Origin: JAGVSZ01 sp035456405
GTDB lineage: Bacteria; Pseudomonadota; Gammaproteobacteria; Burkholderiales; SG8-39
Length of the DNA: 64,000 nucleotides
Direction of reading: 5' to 3'
Assembly: GCA_035456405.1 (NCBI GenBank)
Contig: DATIDG010000008.1
Span: 1-64,000 of the forward strand
Positions 51,055 to 59,346 of the stretch are shown piece by piece; position 1 is the stretch's first letter; each line of letters begins with the position of its first letter. A program made the translations under genes and the position numbers. The notes under the pieces were generated by a model, which was not told where the DNA came from, ran no database searches, and saw only the letters and a program-made list of their open reading frames with translations.

Positions 51055-51972
51055 CTACTTGGAGTGCTTCTGGATCGCGTTGCGGATCTCGTCGATCGCG
51101 CGCTCGATCTCGTCGTCGGTGAGGTACCCGCCCGTGGCCGGCGGCATCGACTTGCCGAACCGCTCCATCGTCGACTTGATGTCGGTCGGGTCCATGCTGA
51201 CGGTGGAGATCCAGTCCTTTCCGGCGCCCTCGGACTCCTCGAACCACGTCATCGCCACCACGGAGGCGTTGTCGCCGTCCTTCCCGGCGCGGACCTCGGC
51301 CATGTCGATGAGCTTCGGCACGGCGTACATCACCTCGGCGCGCAGCAGCTCCTCGCAGATGTGCCGGCCGGTAAGCGGCCCCCAGACGCCGTCGGTGCAC
51401 ATCAGGATGACATCGCCGTGCCGCAGCGCCGTGCGGCGCGAGAGGTCGACCTTCGGCGGCCCCATCTGTCCGAGGCAGTTGAAGATCTTGTTCCGGTCGG
51501 GGTGCGCCGCAACGGCCTCCTCGCGCACCCGGCCGGCGTCGACCAGGATCTGCACCCGCGAGTGGTCCTTGGTCTGCCCCTCGATGCGGCCGTTGCGGAT
51601 CAGATACAGGCGCGAGTCGCCGACGTGTGCCCAGTGCGCCAGGCCGTCCTGGACGACGCACGCGACGCAGGTCGTGCGCGGCGTTTCGAGCAGGCTCCTG
51701 ACGTTCGCGTAGTCGACGATCGCGTGGTGCGCGTTGGTGATCGAGTCGAGGAGGAACTTGATCGGGTCGGCGAGCCGCGGCTGCGCGCTGCGCTGGAACG
51801 CCTCCGCGATGAACTGGGTCGCGATCTGCGCCGCGACCTCGCCGTGCAGATGCCCGCCCATGCCGTCCGCGATGACCATGCACAGGGCGTCGCGGCTGTA
51901 GCAATAGACCACGCGGTCCTGGTTGGACTTGCGCGGTCCCTGACGGCTTTCCTGATAAATCGAGAACTTCAT
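51055..51972 (-). CDS. PP2C-family serine/threonine phosphatase
   Basis: The 305-residue protein has all PP2C metal-binding motifs: KSNQDRVVY, MVIADGMGGHLHGEVAA, AHVGDSRLYLIRNGRI, LMCTDGVWGPL and KDGDNASVVAM. The final 60 residues form a separate tail with YLTDDEIERAIDEIRNAIQK, of unknown role. It lies next to the protein kinase gene, 37 bases apart on the same strand. The two probably form a kinase/phosphatase switch; this pair next to rph and yicC is a recurring arrangement in Burkholderiales, as I recall. Substrates are not known. Confidence 0.92.
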   Translation of the reverse strand: MKFSIYQESRQGPRKSNQDRVVYCYSRDALCMVIADGMGGHLHGEVAAQIATQFIAEAFQRSAQPRLADPIKFLLDSITNAHHAIVDYANVRSLLETPRTTCVACVVQDGLAHWAHVGDSRLYLIRNGRIEGQTKDHSRVQILVDAGRVREEAVAAHPDRNKIFNCLGQMGPPKVDLSRRTALRHGDVILMCTDGVWGPLTGRHICEELLRAEVMYAVPKLIDMAEVRAGKDGDNASVVAMTWFEESEGAGKDWISTVSMDPTDIKSTMERFGKSMPPATGGYLTDDEIERAIDEIRNAIQKHSK

Positions 51973-52009
51973 CGCATTCCCCCGCCTCCAGGGGCCTACC
52001 GTCTCCCCG

Positions 52010-52957
52010 TCACCGCCGCGCGAGCCGGCCGAGCGCCCCGCGGAGGTTGGTCACGAACGAGCGCCTGCTCGGCCCCTCCGGGTCTTTCTCGCGCAGCAGC
52101 ACCTTCTGCAGCGCCATCACGCTCTGCGGGCGCTTGGAATGGTCGAGCTGCAGGCACCAGTCGATCGTCTCAAGCAGCTGGTCGGAGTACTTGTCGGCGA
52201 AGATCTTCGTCGCCGACACGTAGCGGTCCTTCTCGACCCGCAGGTCCGCCGCCTGCGGCGCCGCCCCGGCGAGGCACGCGAAGATGCTCGCACCGATCGA
52301 GTAGATGTCGCTCCACGGGCCGAGCAGCTCGCGCTTCTGGTAGTGCTCCGGGGAAGCGAAGCCAGGCGTGTACATCGGGTTCAGCTTGAAGCTCTCGGCG
52401 GTGAGGGTCTGGCGCGCGGCGCCGAAGTCGATCAGCACCGGCGTGATGTCGTTGCGGATGTAGATGTTCGCCGGCTTGATGTCCAGATGCAGCAGCTTGT
52501 TCGCGTGCACCTCGCGCAGGCCGTTCAGGAGCAGCGTGAACACCCGTCGGATGAAGTTCTCCTTCATAGCGCCGCGGCGCACCTGGATGTGCTCCTGCAG
52601 CGTGCGGCCGCGCTCGTAGCGCATGACGAGGTACACCGTCTCGTTGGCGCGGAAGAAGTTCAGCACTCGCACGACGTTGGGGTGGGAAAGCTTCGCGAGC
52701 GCGCGGCCCTCCTCGAAGAAGCACTTCATCCCGTAGCGGAAGGTGGCGAGATTGTCCTCGGCGATCGACGGCAGCACGTCGCCCTCGCGGCGCAGCGCGA
52801 GCGAGGACGGCAGGTACTCCTTGATCGCGACCGGCTGGTCGCCCTCGTCGTGCGCGAGGTACACGATCGAGAAGCCGCCAGCGGAGAGGACTTTCGTGAC
52901 GCGGTAGTTCTGGAGCTGATAGCCCTCGGGCAGCGGAAGGTTCGCTTGCGACGGCAT
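52010..52957 (-). CDS. Hanks-type serine/threonine protein kinase
   Basis: The 315-residue kinase from ATG 52957 has LSAGGFSIVYLAHD (ATP loop), VAIKEYLP (Lys), LHLDIKPANIYI (catalytic loop HLDIKPAN), VLIDFGAARQ (DFG) and TPGFASPEHY (APE-like). The C-terminal tail is short and basic (SFVTNLRGALGRLARR), and no membrane segment or PASTA domain is present, so it is cytosolic. Start codons upstream would add a segment without kinase similarity. It is cotranscribed with the PP2C phosphatase. Confidence 0.92.
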   Translation of the reverse strand: MPSQANLPLPEGYQLQNYRVTKVLSAGGFSIVYLAHDEGDQPVAIKEYLPSSLALRREGDVLPSIAEDNLATFRYGMKCFFEEGRALAKLSHPNVVRVLNFFRANETVYLVMRYERGRTLQEHIQVRRGAMKENFIRRVFTLLLNGLREVHANKLLHLDIKPANIYIRNDITPVLIDFGAARQTLTAESFKLNPMYTPGFASPEHYQKRELLGPWSDIYSIGASIFACLAGAAPQAADLRVEKDRYVSATKIFADKYSDQLLETIDWCLQLDHSKRPQSVMALQKVLLREKDPEGPSRRSFVTNLRGALGRLARR

Positions 52958-53130
52958 GGCTCCGGGACGTGGGAGGGGCTTTGTTAAGATAGCGGAAGAG
53001 CGTCGTCGATTCTCTGTGTTTGCCCCGCCAAAGTAAAGCGGCCGCATCCTATGGCAAGCAGCCAATCCGGCAGTTTTCCCGGGCGTGAGCGCGAGGCACG
53101 CGGCCGGACCGCACCCGAGCGCGAGGACTC

Positions 53131-53997
53131 ATGATCAGCAGCATGACCGGCTACGCCACCGTCGCGCGCGAGCTTGCGCAAGGCACGCTCACACTCGAGC
53201 TGAAGAGCGTCAACGGCCGGTTCCTGGACGTGCAGTTCCGCATGGCCGAAGATTTGCGCGCGGTCGAGCCGGGCCTGCGCGAGCTCGTCACCGCGGCGGT
53301 CGGCCGCGGCAAGGTCGACTGCCGGGTCAACTTCGCCGCGGCGCCGCTTGCGCGCGGGGAGGTCGCGCTCAACCAGGACGTCGTCGCGCGGCTCGCACGC
53401 CTCTCGCAGGCGGTGCGCGCCGCGCTGCCCGACGCGCAGCCGCTGCGCGTCAGCGACGTTCTGCACTGGCCCGGCGTGCTGGGCGACGACGCTGCCGGCG
53501 CCGAGGCGCTGCGCGAGGCGGCTCTGGAGGCGATGCGCGCGGCACTCGCCGAGCTCGGCGCGGCGCGCGCGCGGGAGGGAGAAAGGCTCGCCGCAATGAT
53601 CCGCGAGCGCCTCGCTCGCATTCGCGCACGTCTCGCGGAGCTCGAGCCGCTCGTGCCCCAGGCGATCGCGGCGTACGAAGAGAAGCTTGCGGCGAAGCTG
53701 CGCGAGGTGCTCGGCGCCGGCGACGAGGACCGAATCCGCCAGGAGATCGCGGTGTTCGGCGTGCGCGTCGACGTCGCCGAGGAGCTGTCGCGCCTCGCGA
53801 CGCACCTCGACGAGGTCGAGCGCGTGCTCGCCGCGGGCGGCGCCGTCGGCAAGCGCCTCGACTTCCTGATGCAGGAGCTGAACCGCGAGGCGAACACTCT
53901 CGGGTCCAAATCCGTCTCGAGGGAGCTCTCCGCCGCGGCGCTCGAGTTCAAGCTCGCGATCGAGCAGATGCGGGAGCAGGTGCAGAATCTGGAATGA
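53131..53997 (+). CDS. yicC: YicC/YloC-family endoribonuclease
   Basis: The 288-residue protein starts MISSMTGYATVARELAQGTL, with LELKSVNGRFLDVQFRM and the C-terminal DUF1732 domain QEIAVFGVRVDVAEELSRLATHLDEV and KRLDFLMQELNREANTLGSK (both in part). YicC acts as an RNase adaptor or endoribonuclease in E. coli and is tied to small-RNA decay. Its position before gmk-rpoZ-spoT is conserved. The first ATG at 53131 suits the family start. The 173-base gap to the divergent kinase gene holds no gene. Confidence 0.95.
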   Translation: MISSMTGYATVARELAQGTLTLELKSVNGRFLDVQFRMAEDLRAVEPGLRELVTAAVGRGKVDCRVNFAAAPLARGEVALNQDVVARLARLSQAVRAALPDAQPLRVSDVLHWPGVLGDDAAGAEALREAALEAMRAALAELGAARAREGERLAAMIRERLARIRARLAELEPLVPQAIAAYEEKLAAKLREVLGAGDEDRIRQEIAVFGVRVDVAEELSRLATHLDEVERVLAAGGAVGKRLDFLMQELNREANTLGSKSVSRELSAAALEFKLAIEQMREQVQNLE

Positions 53998-54099
53998 GCC
54001 CGCGAGTCGTGAGTTGCGGGTCGTGAGGCGTTAACTGCGCCACGCCACGCCGGGCACCACGGTTTACCATCCACGGCAGACGACTCACCATTCGCGGGC

Positions 54100-54714
54100 A
54101 TGCAGGGTCTCCTCTTCATCGTCGCCGCGCCCTCCGGTGCTGGGAAGAGCTCGCTCGTCAACGCCGTGCTGGCGGAGGACCCGCGGCTGCGCCTCTCGAT
54201 TTCCTATACGACGCGCGTGCCGCGGCCGGGCGAGGTCAACGGGCGCGAGTACCACTTCGTGGACCGCGAGACCTTTCTCTCTATGGCGGCAGCGGGCGAC
54301 TTCCTCGAGAGCGCCGAGGTGCACGGCAACTTCTACGCGACCTCGCAGCGCCAGATCGACGAAATCCGCGCCGGCGGCCGCGATGCGCTGCTCGAGATCG
54401 ACTGGCAGGGTGCGCAGCAGGTGCGCCGCCTCTACGCCGACGCAGTCGGCATCTTCATCCTGCCGCCGTCGCTCGAGGCGCTGCGCGACCGGCTAATCGC
54501 GCGCGGCCAGGATTCCGAGGCGGTCATCCGGCAGCGTCTCGCCGCCGCCGAGGAGGAGATGAGCCACGCCCCGGAATTTGATTACGTTATAATTAACAAA
54601 GACTTCGACGAGGCGCAGCGGGACCTCGCCGCAGTCGTACGGGCGTCGCGCCTGTCGCTCGAGCGGCAGAGCGTACGCCACCCCGAATTATTCCGACCGC
54701 GCAAACCTGCATAA
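54100..54714 (+). CDS. gmk: Guanylate kinase
   Basis: Gmk phosphorylates GMP and dGMP. The 204-residue protein has the P-loop APSGAGKSSLV, SISYTTRVPRPGEVNGREYHF (in part), LLEIDWQGAQQVRR and the conserved PEFDYVIINKDFDEA near the C-terminus. ATG 54100 follows a gap containing short repeats. The DNA around FDYVIINKD is unusually AT-rich and contains a perfect TATAAT (see the promoter entry). It precedes rpoZ by six bases. Confidence 0.97.
   Translation: MQGLLFIVAAPSGAGKSSLVNAVLAEDPRLRLSISYTTRVPRPGEVNGREYHFVDRETFLSMAAAGDFLESAEVHGNFYATSQRQIDEIRAGGRDALLEIDWQGAQQVRRLYADAVGIFILPPSLEALRDRLIARGQDSEAVIRQRLAAAEEEMSHAPEFDYVIINKDFDEAQRDLAAVVRASRLSLERQSVRHPELFRPRKPA
54588..54593 (+). promoter_or_regulatory. 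TATAAT box inside gmk, possible internal promoter for rpoZ-spoT
   Basis: The 3' part of gmk contains a perfect TATAAT at 54588-54593 within an AT-rich island of about 30 bases (54575-54605), rare in this GC-rich window. The codons used there, including ATA and ATT, are atypical. It lies 128 bases before rpoZ. No good -35 is seen, so a role is only suggested. Confidence 0.35.
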
Positions 54715-54720
54715 TCGACC

Positions 54721-54930
54721 ATGGCCCGAATCACAGTAGACGACTGCCTCAAGCGCATCCCCAACCGTTTCCAGCTCACGCTGGCCGCGACCTACCGCGC
54801 GCGCCAGCTCGCCCAGGGCGGCACGCCGCTGATCGAGAGCGTGCGTGACAAGCCGACCGTGCTCGCGCTGCGCGAGCTCGCGGCCGGCAAGATAGGGCTG
54901 GAGATGCTCAACCGCGTCCACCAGAACTGA
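54721..54930 (+). CDS. rpoZ: RNA polymerase omega subunit
   Basis: The 69-residue omega subunit binds beta-prime and helps RNA polymerase assembly; it also forms part of the ppGpp site. The sequence ARITVDDCLKRIPNRFQL, then ATYRARQLAQGGTPLIE, is the family pattern. It lies between gmk and the Rel/SpoT gene, as in most proteobacteria, which fits its ppGpp-linked role. Start ATG 54721 follows gmk by six bases. Confidence 0.97.
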   Translation: MARITVDDCLKRIPNRFQLTLAATYRARQLAQGGTPLIESVRDKPTVLALRELAAGKIGLEMLNRVHQN

Positions 54931-55010
54931 ACCGGAAACTTGCCGCGCCGCGCCCGTGACCTGATCGCATCCAGCAACGTCCCGGCGCGAACGGGCGAAC
55001 GGGAGGCGGC

Positions 55011-57149
55011 GTGACGACCGCCGTCGCTTCCCTCGAGGGCCTCAAGCAGAGCGTCGCCGCCTACCTCAAGCCGGCGGACCTCTCCCGCCTAGAAGAGGCC
55101 TACCACTTCAGCGACGCCGCGCACCAGGGGCAGTTCCGCAAGTCGGGCGAGCCGTACATCTCCCATCCGGTCGCGGTCGCGGAGATCCTATCGCACTGGC
55201 AGCTCGACACGCAGACGCTCGTCGCCGCGCTGCTGCACGACGTCCTCGAGGACACCAGCGTCTCGAAGGAGGACCTCAGCGAGCGCTTCGGCAAGCCGGT
55301 ATCGGAGCTCGTCGACGGCGTCTCGAAGCTCGACCGCATCGAGTTCCAGAACGCACAGGACGCGCAGGCCGAGAACTTCCGCAAGATGCTGCTCGCGATG
55401 GCGCGCGACGTGCGCGTCATCCTGATCAAGCTGGCCGACCGCCTGCATAACATGCGCACGCTCGACGCCGTCGGCGTGCAGAAGCGCCATCGCGTCGCGC
55501 GCGAGACGATCGAGATCTACGCGCCGATCGCCAACCGTCTCGGCCTCGACGGACTGTACCGGGAGCTGCAGGAGCTCGCGTTCCAGCACCTTCATCCGAT
55601 GCGGTTCCGGGTGCTCGCGAAGGCGGTCAAGGGCGCGCGCGGCAACCGCCGCGAGGTGGTGAACAAGATCCTCGAGGCGCTGAAGGCACGGCTCAAGGAG
55701 GCCGGACTCGAGGCCTCGGTCACCGGGCGCGAGAAGCACGTCTTCTCCATCTACAAGAAGATGATCGAGAAGCACCTGTCGTTCTCGGAGGTGCTCGACA
55801 TCTACGGGTTCCGGGTCATCGTCAAGGACGTGCCCGCCTGCTACCTCGCGCTCGGCGTGCTGCACGGCCTCTACAAGCCGGTGCCGGGCAAGTTCAAGGA
55901 CTACATCGCGATTCCGAAGGTGAACGGCTACCAGTCGCTGCACACGGCGCTGATCGGCCCGCACGGGATCCCGGTCGAGGTGCAGATCCGCACGCGCGAG
56001 ATGAACCGCGTCGCGGAGACGGGCGTCGCCTCGCACTGGCTCTACAAGGAGGACGACGCAGCCACGCTCTCCGAGGTGCAGAGCCGCACGCACAAGTGGC
56101 TGCAGTCGCTCATCGAGATCCAGAACGCCAGCGGCGACTCGAGCGAGTTCCTCGAGCACGTCAAGGTCGACCTCTTCCCCGAGGAGGTATACGTCTTCAC
56201 GCCGAAGGGCAAGATCATGTCGCTGCCCCGCGGCGCGACGCCGGTCGACTTCGCCTATGCGGTGCACACGGACATCGGCAACCGCTGCGTCGCCGCCAAG
56301 GTGAACTACGAGCTCGTGCCGCTGCGCACCGAGCTCAGGAACGGCGACCGCATCGAGATCATCACCGCCGCGCACGCGCACCCCAACCCGGCGTGGCTCT
56401 CGTACGTGAGGACCGGCAAGGCGCGCTCGCAAATCCGGCACTTCCTCAAGACCATGCAGTTCGAGGAGTCGACCGCGCTCGGCGAGCGGCTGCTCGGCCA
56501 GGCCCTGCGCTACCTCGACAGCGACGTCCTCAAAATCACGCCGGAGCGCTGGGAGAAGCTGGTGCGCGATTCCGGCGCCAAGTCGCGCGAGGAGATCCTC
56601 GCCGACATCGGGCTCGGCAAGCGGCTCGCGGCGATCGTGGCGCGGCAGCTCCTCGCCTTGGCCGATCACGCGCCGGCCGACGCGAAGCCCGCCGGCTCGA
56701 TCGTGATCCGTGGTTCCGAGGGGATGGCGGTGCAGTTCGCGAAGTGCTGCCGGCCGATCCCCGGCGATCCGATCATCGGCTTCATTAAGAAGGGCCAGGG
56801 ACTCGTGGTCCACACCCACGACTGCCCGACCGCGCTCAAGGCCCGCAGCGACCCCGACAAGTGGATCGAGGTCGACTGGGCCTCCGAGACCGACCGCACG
56901 TTCGGCGTCGGCATCCGTGTCGTCGCCGCCAACCAGCGCGGCGTCCTCGCGAAGGTCGCAGCGTCGATCGCCGAGGCCGGCTCCAACATCGACAACGTGA
57001 GCATGGACGAGGAGCGCGGCGTCTACACTGCGATGTACTTCACGATCGAGGTGCAGAACCGCCTGCACCTCGCGCGGCTGATGAAGACCCTCCGCCGCAT
57101 CCCGGAGGTCGTCAGGATCACCCGGCTCAGGGATCAGACGACGCGCTAG
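55011..57149 (+). CDS. spoT: Bifunctional (p)ppGpp synthetase/hydrolase, Rel/SpoT
   Basis: The 712-residue enzyme makes and degrades (p)ppGpp, the stringent-response alarmone. The N-terminal HD hydrolase domain has AALLHDVLEDTSVSKEDL (His76, Asp77) and KLADRLHNMRTLDA. The synthetase domain has IYGFRVIVKDVPACYLAL and GKFKDYIAIPKVNGYQSLHT. TGS (VYVFTPKGKIMSLPRGATPVDFAYAVHT in part), the CC region with KCCRPIPGDPIIG and a C-terminal ACT domain follow. Both active centres look intact. GTG 55011 has a GGGAGGCGG site. The product of the GC-discriminator promoters seen elsewhere would be under its control. Confidence 0.95.
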   Translation: MTTAVASLEGLKQSVAAYLKPADLSRLEEAYHFSDAAHQGQFRKSGEPYISHPVAVAEILSHWQLDTQTLVAALLHDVLEDTSVSKEDLSERFGKPVSELVDGVSKLDRIEFQNAQDAQAENFRKMLLAMARDVRVILIKLADRLHNMRTLDAVGVQKRHRVARETIEIYAPIANRLGLDGLYRELQELAFQHLHPMRFRVLAKAVKGARGNRREVVNKILEALKARLKEAGLEASVTGREKHVFSIYKKMIEKHLSFSEVLDIYGFRVIVKDVPACYLALGVLHGLYKPVPGKFKDYIAIPKVNGYQSLHTALIGPHGIPVEVQIRTREMNRVAETGVASHWLYKEDDAATLSEVQSRTHKWLQSLIEIQNASGDSSEFLEHVKVDLFPEEVYVFTPKGKIMSLPRGATPVDFAYAVHTDIGNRCVAAKVNYELVPLRTELRNGDRIEIITAAHAHPNPAWLSYVRTGKARSQIRHFLKTMQFEESTALGERLLGQALRYLDSDVLKITPERWEKLVRDSGAKSREEILADIGLGKRLAAIVARQLLALADHAPADAKPAGSIVIRGSEGMAVQFAKCCRPIPGDPIIGFIKKGQGLVVHTHDCPTALKARSDPDKWIEVDWASETDRTFGVGIRVVAANQRGVLAKVAASIAEAGSNIDNVSMDEERGVYTAMYFTIEVQNRLHLARLMKTLRRIPEVVRITRLRDQTTR

Positions 57150-57185
57150 CGTAGGTCCGCAGCAAAGGCTTCGCCAGGAGGAGAC

Positions 57186-57974
57186 ATGAAGGCAAGAACG
57201 AACGGCATAGAGCTCGAGTACTCGGTCGAAGGCAGCGGGCCGTGGCTCGCGATGAGCCACTCGCTCGCGTGCAACTCGCACATGTGGGACGAGCAGATGC
57301 CCCTGCTGACGAAGCGCTTCAAGGTGTTGCGCTTCGACACGCGCGGGCACGGCGGCAGCGATGCGCCGGCGGGCGCGTACACGCTCGAGCAGCTGGCCGA
57401 CGACGCGAAAGGCCTGCTCGACGCCCTCGGCATCCGCACGGCGCACTGGGCGGGACTGTCGATGGGCGGGATGATCGGGCAGACGCTGGCACTGAAGTAC
57501 CCCGGGGTGCTCACGAGCCTCGTCCTTGCCGACACGTCGAGCCGCATTCCCGAGGAGGCCGCCCCGGTGTGGGCCGAGCGGATCAAGGTCGCCGAGTCGA
57601 AAGGCATGGAGCCGCTCGTGCAGCCGACGCTCGAGCGCTGGTTCACCGCGCCCTATCGCGCCGCGCAACCGACCCAGATGAAGCGCGTCGGCGACATGAT
57701 CCGCGCGACGCCCGTGCCCGGCTACGTCGGCTGCTGCCAGGCGATCCCGAAGCTCAACCTCACCGGGCGGCTGAAGGAGATCCAGGTGCCGTCGCTCGTC
57801 ATCGTGGGCGACCAAGACGCAGGCACGCCGCCGGCGATGGCGCAGGCGATCCATGAGAACCTGCCCGGCTCGGAGCTCGTGATCATCCCCTCGGCGTCGC
57901 ACCTGTCGAACGTCGAGCAGCCGGCGGCGTTCGACGCCGCACTCTCGAAGTTCTACGACCGCATCGGGGCCTGA
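57186..57974 (+). CDS. Alpha/beta hydrolase, PcaD-like (3-oxoadipate enol-lactonase type)
   Basis: The 262-residue protein has the nucleophile elbow WAGLSMGGMIGQTLAL (Ser in GLSMGG), the acid in VIVGDQDAGTPP and His in PSASHLSNVEQP. The pattern ELEYSVEGSGPWLAMSH and FDTRGHGGSDAP is that of enol-lactonases and similar hydrolases. A GGAGGAG ribosome binding site precedes ATG 57186. It precedes the MarR-linked operon by 86 bases on the same strand and may belong to the same catabolic unit, hydrolysing a ring-cleavage lactone or ester. Substrate is inferred only from context. Confidence 0.82.
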   Translation: MKARTNGIELEYSVEGSGPWLAMSHSLACNSHMWDEQMPLLTKRFKVLRFDTRGHGGSDAPAGAYTLEQLADDAKGLLDALGIRTAHWAGLSMGGMIGQTLALKYPGVLTSLVLADTSSRIPEEAAPVWAERIKVAESKGMEPLVQPTLERWFTAPYRAAQPTQMKRVGDMIRATPVPGYVGCCQAIPKLNLTGRLKEIQVPSLVIVGDQDAGTPPAMAQAIHENLPGSELVIIPSASHLSNVEQPAAFDAALSKFYDRIGA

Positions 57975-58022
57975 GGATCGCCGCAGCGCACCGTTGACGG
58001 CGCCGGCCGATCGGCCGATCAT

Positions 58023-58051
58023 TTGAGGCCTCATCTATTGAGGCCTAAATT
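58023..58051 (+). promoter_or_regulatory. Promoter with paired TGAGGCCT operators upstream of the SDR-MarR operon
   Basis: TTGAGG (58023-58028) and TAAATT (58046-58051) are a -35 and -10 with exactly 17 bases between them. Two copies of TGAGGCCT lie over them: the perfect palindrome TGAGGCCTCA at 58024-58033 over the -35 and TGAGGCCTAA at 58039-58048 over the -10, 15 bases apart. The SDR ATG is nine bases after the -10, so the message is leaderless or nearly so. This suits repression by the MarR protein encoded next but one. Confidence 0.65.
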
Positions 58052-58060
58052 TTTTTCCCG

Positions 58061-58837
58061 ATGTCGCAGCTTGCGGGGCAGCATGCGGTCGTGACGGGGG
58101 GCGGCCGGGGCATCGGCGCCGCGATCGCGCAGGCGCTTGCGCGCGAGGGCGCGACGGTGTCGGTGCTCGGCCGTGACGCCGGACGCCTCGCCGCGCAGGT
58201 CGCGGCGCTCGGCGGCGACGCACAGGCGCAGGCCGTCGGCGTCGACGTGACGGACGAGGCGTCGGTGCGCCGCGCTTTCGCAGCGGTGCGCGAGCGCTTC
58301 GGGCGCATAGACATACTGGTGAACAACGCCGGCGAGGCGAAGAGCGCGCCGCTGGCCAGGACGGACCTCGCGCTCTGGCAGGACATGCTGGCAGTGAACC
58401 TCACCGGCACGTTCCTGTGCACGCGCGAGGCGATCGCCGAGATGACGAAGCGCGGCAGCGGCCGGATCGTGAACGTCGCGAGCACCGCCGGGCTGCTCGG
58501 CTACGCGTATGTTCCCGCGTACTGCGCCGCCAAGCACGGCGTCATCGGATTGACCCGCGCGGCGGCGCTCGAGGCGGCAAAGTCGGGCGTGACCGTGAAC
58601 GCGGTCTGCCCCGGCTACACCGAAACCGAGATCGTGCAGGACGCGGTGGCGAACATCGTCGCCAAGACCGGCAAGAGCGAAGCCGAGGCGCGTGCGGCGC
58701 TCGTCGCCCGCAATCCGCAGGGCCGGATGATCCAGCCGCACGAGGTGGCCGCCGCGGTGCTGTGGCTGTGCCTGCCCGGCTCGGGATCGATCACCGGCCA
58801 GGCGATCGCGGTCGCGGGCGGGGAGGTGATGGGTTGA
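58061..58837 (+). CDS. Short-chain dehydrogenase/reductase
   Basis: The 258-residue SDR has the NAD(P) loop TGGGRGIGAA, NNAGEAKSAP, the catalytic Ser in IVNVASTAGLLG, and YxxxK in YCAAKHGVIGL. The C-terminal region has ARNPQGRMIQPHEVAAAVLWL. NAD versus NADP use is not clear. The family includes 3-hydroxyacyl and hydroxysteroid or aryl-alcohol dehydrogenases. It is the first gene of the MarR-controlled set; its stop overlaps the marR start (TTGA). A likely role is oxidation or reduction of a pathway intermediate. Confidence 0.9.
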   Translation: MSQLAGQHAVVTGGGRGIGAAIAQALAREGATVSVLGRDAGRLAAQVAALGGDAQAQAVGVDVTDEASVRRAFAAVRERFGRIDILVNNAGEAKSAPLARTDLALWQDMLAVNLTGTFLCTREAIAEMTKRGSGRIVNVASTAGLLGYAYVPAYCAAKHGVIGLTRAAALEAAKSGVTVNAVCPGYTETEIVQDAVANIVAKTGKSEAEARAALVARNPQGRMIQPHEVAAAVLWLCLPGSGSITGQAIAVAGGEVMG

Positions 58838-59328
58838 GCGACACCATCTCGGAACCGGTCGACCGCGAGTCCCGCGCATCGCGCGCCGACCACGAGGCGT
58901 TGCGGCTGTGGCTGCGCCTGCTCACCTGCACGAGCCTGATGGAAGCCTCGGTGCGTGCGGAGCTGCGGCGCGACTTCGACTGCACGCTCCCGCGCTTCGA
59001 CCTGATGGCGCAGCTCGAGCGCAACCCGGACGGCCTGCGCATGGGCGAGCTGTCGAAGCGCCTGATGGTCACCGGCGGCAACGTGACCGGCATCACCGAC
59101 CAACTCGTGAAAGAGGGTCTGGTGACGCGCGCGGCACCGCCCGACGATCGCCGCGCATTCGTCGTCCGCCTAACGCCCGCGGGCCGGCGCAGCTTCCTGC
59201 GGATGGCGGAGTCGCACGAAGCGTGGGTCGTGAAGCTCGTATCCGGCCTGTCCGCGCTGGAGCGCAGGCAGCTGTTCGATCTGCTGGCCAAGCTGAAGAA
59301 GAGCGTCACGAGTGCACGCGATGACTGA
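58834..59328 (+). CDS. MarR-family transcriptional regulator
   Basis: The 164-residue protein has the winged-helix pattern FDLMAQLERNPDGLRMGELSKRLMVTGGNVTGITDQLVKEGLVTRAAPPDDRRAFVVRLTPAGR (spans about residues 50-115, given here only as landmarks: MGELSKRLMV, ITDQLVKEGLV, DDRRAFVVRLT). MarR dimers bind palindromes and leave DNA when a small aromatic ligand is bound. TTG 58834 overlaps the SDR stop (TTGA); no other start lies in frame nearby. The TGAGGCCT pair upstream of the operon is its likely target. A repressor sensing an aromatic acid or CoA ester fits the operon. Confidence 0.88.
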   Translation: MSDTISEPVDRESRASRADHEALRLWLRLLTCTSLMEASVRAELRRDFDCTLPRFDLMAQLERNPDGLRMGELSKRLMVTGGNVTGITDQLVKEGLVTRAAPPDDRRAFVVRLTPAGRRSFLRMAESHEAWVVKLVSGLSALERRQLFDLLAKLKKSVTSARDD

Positions 59329-59346
59329 CTGCGCGAGGCGAGCCCG

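Noticed and set aside
55188..58034. Open frame of about 950 codons on the minus strand opposite spoT and the hydrolase
   Set aside because: It is antisense to a clear Rel/SpoT gene with complete domains, has no family motifs, and its start is not supported.
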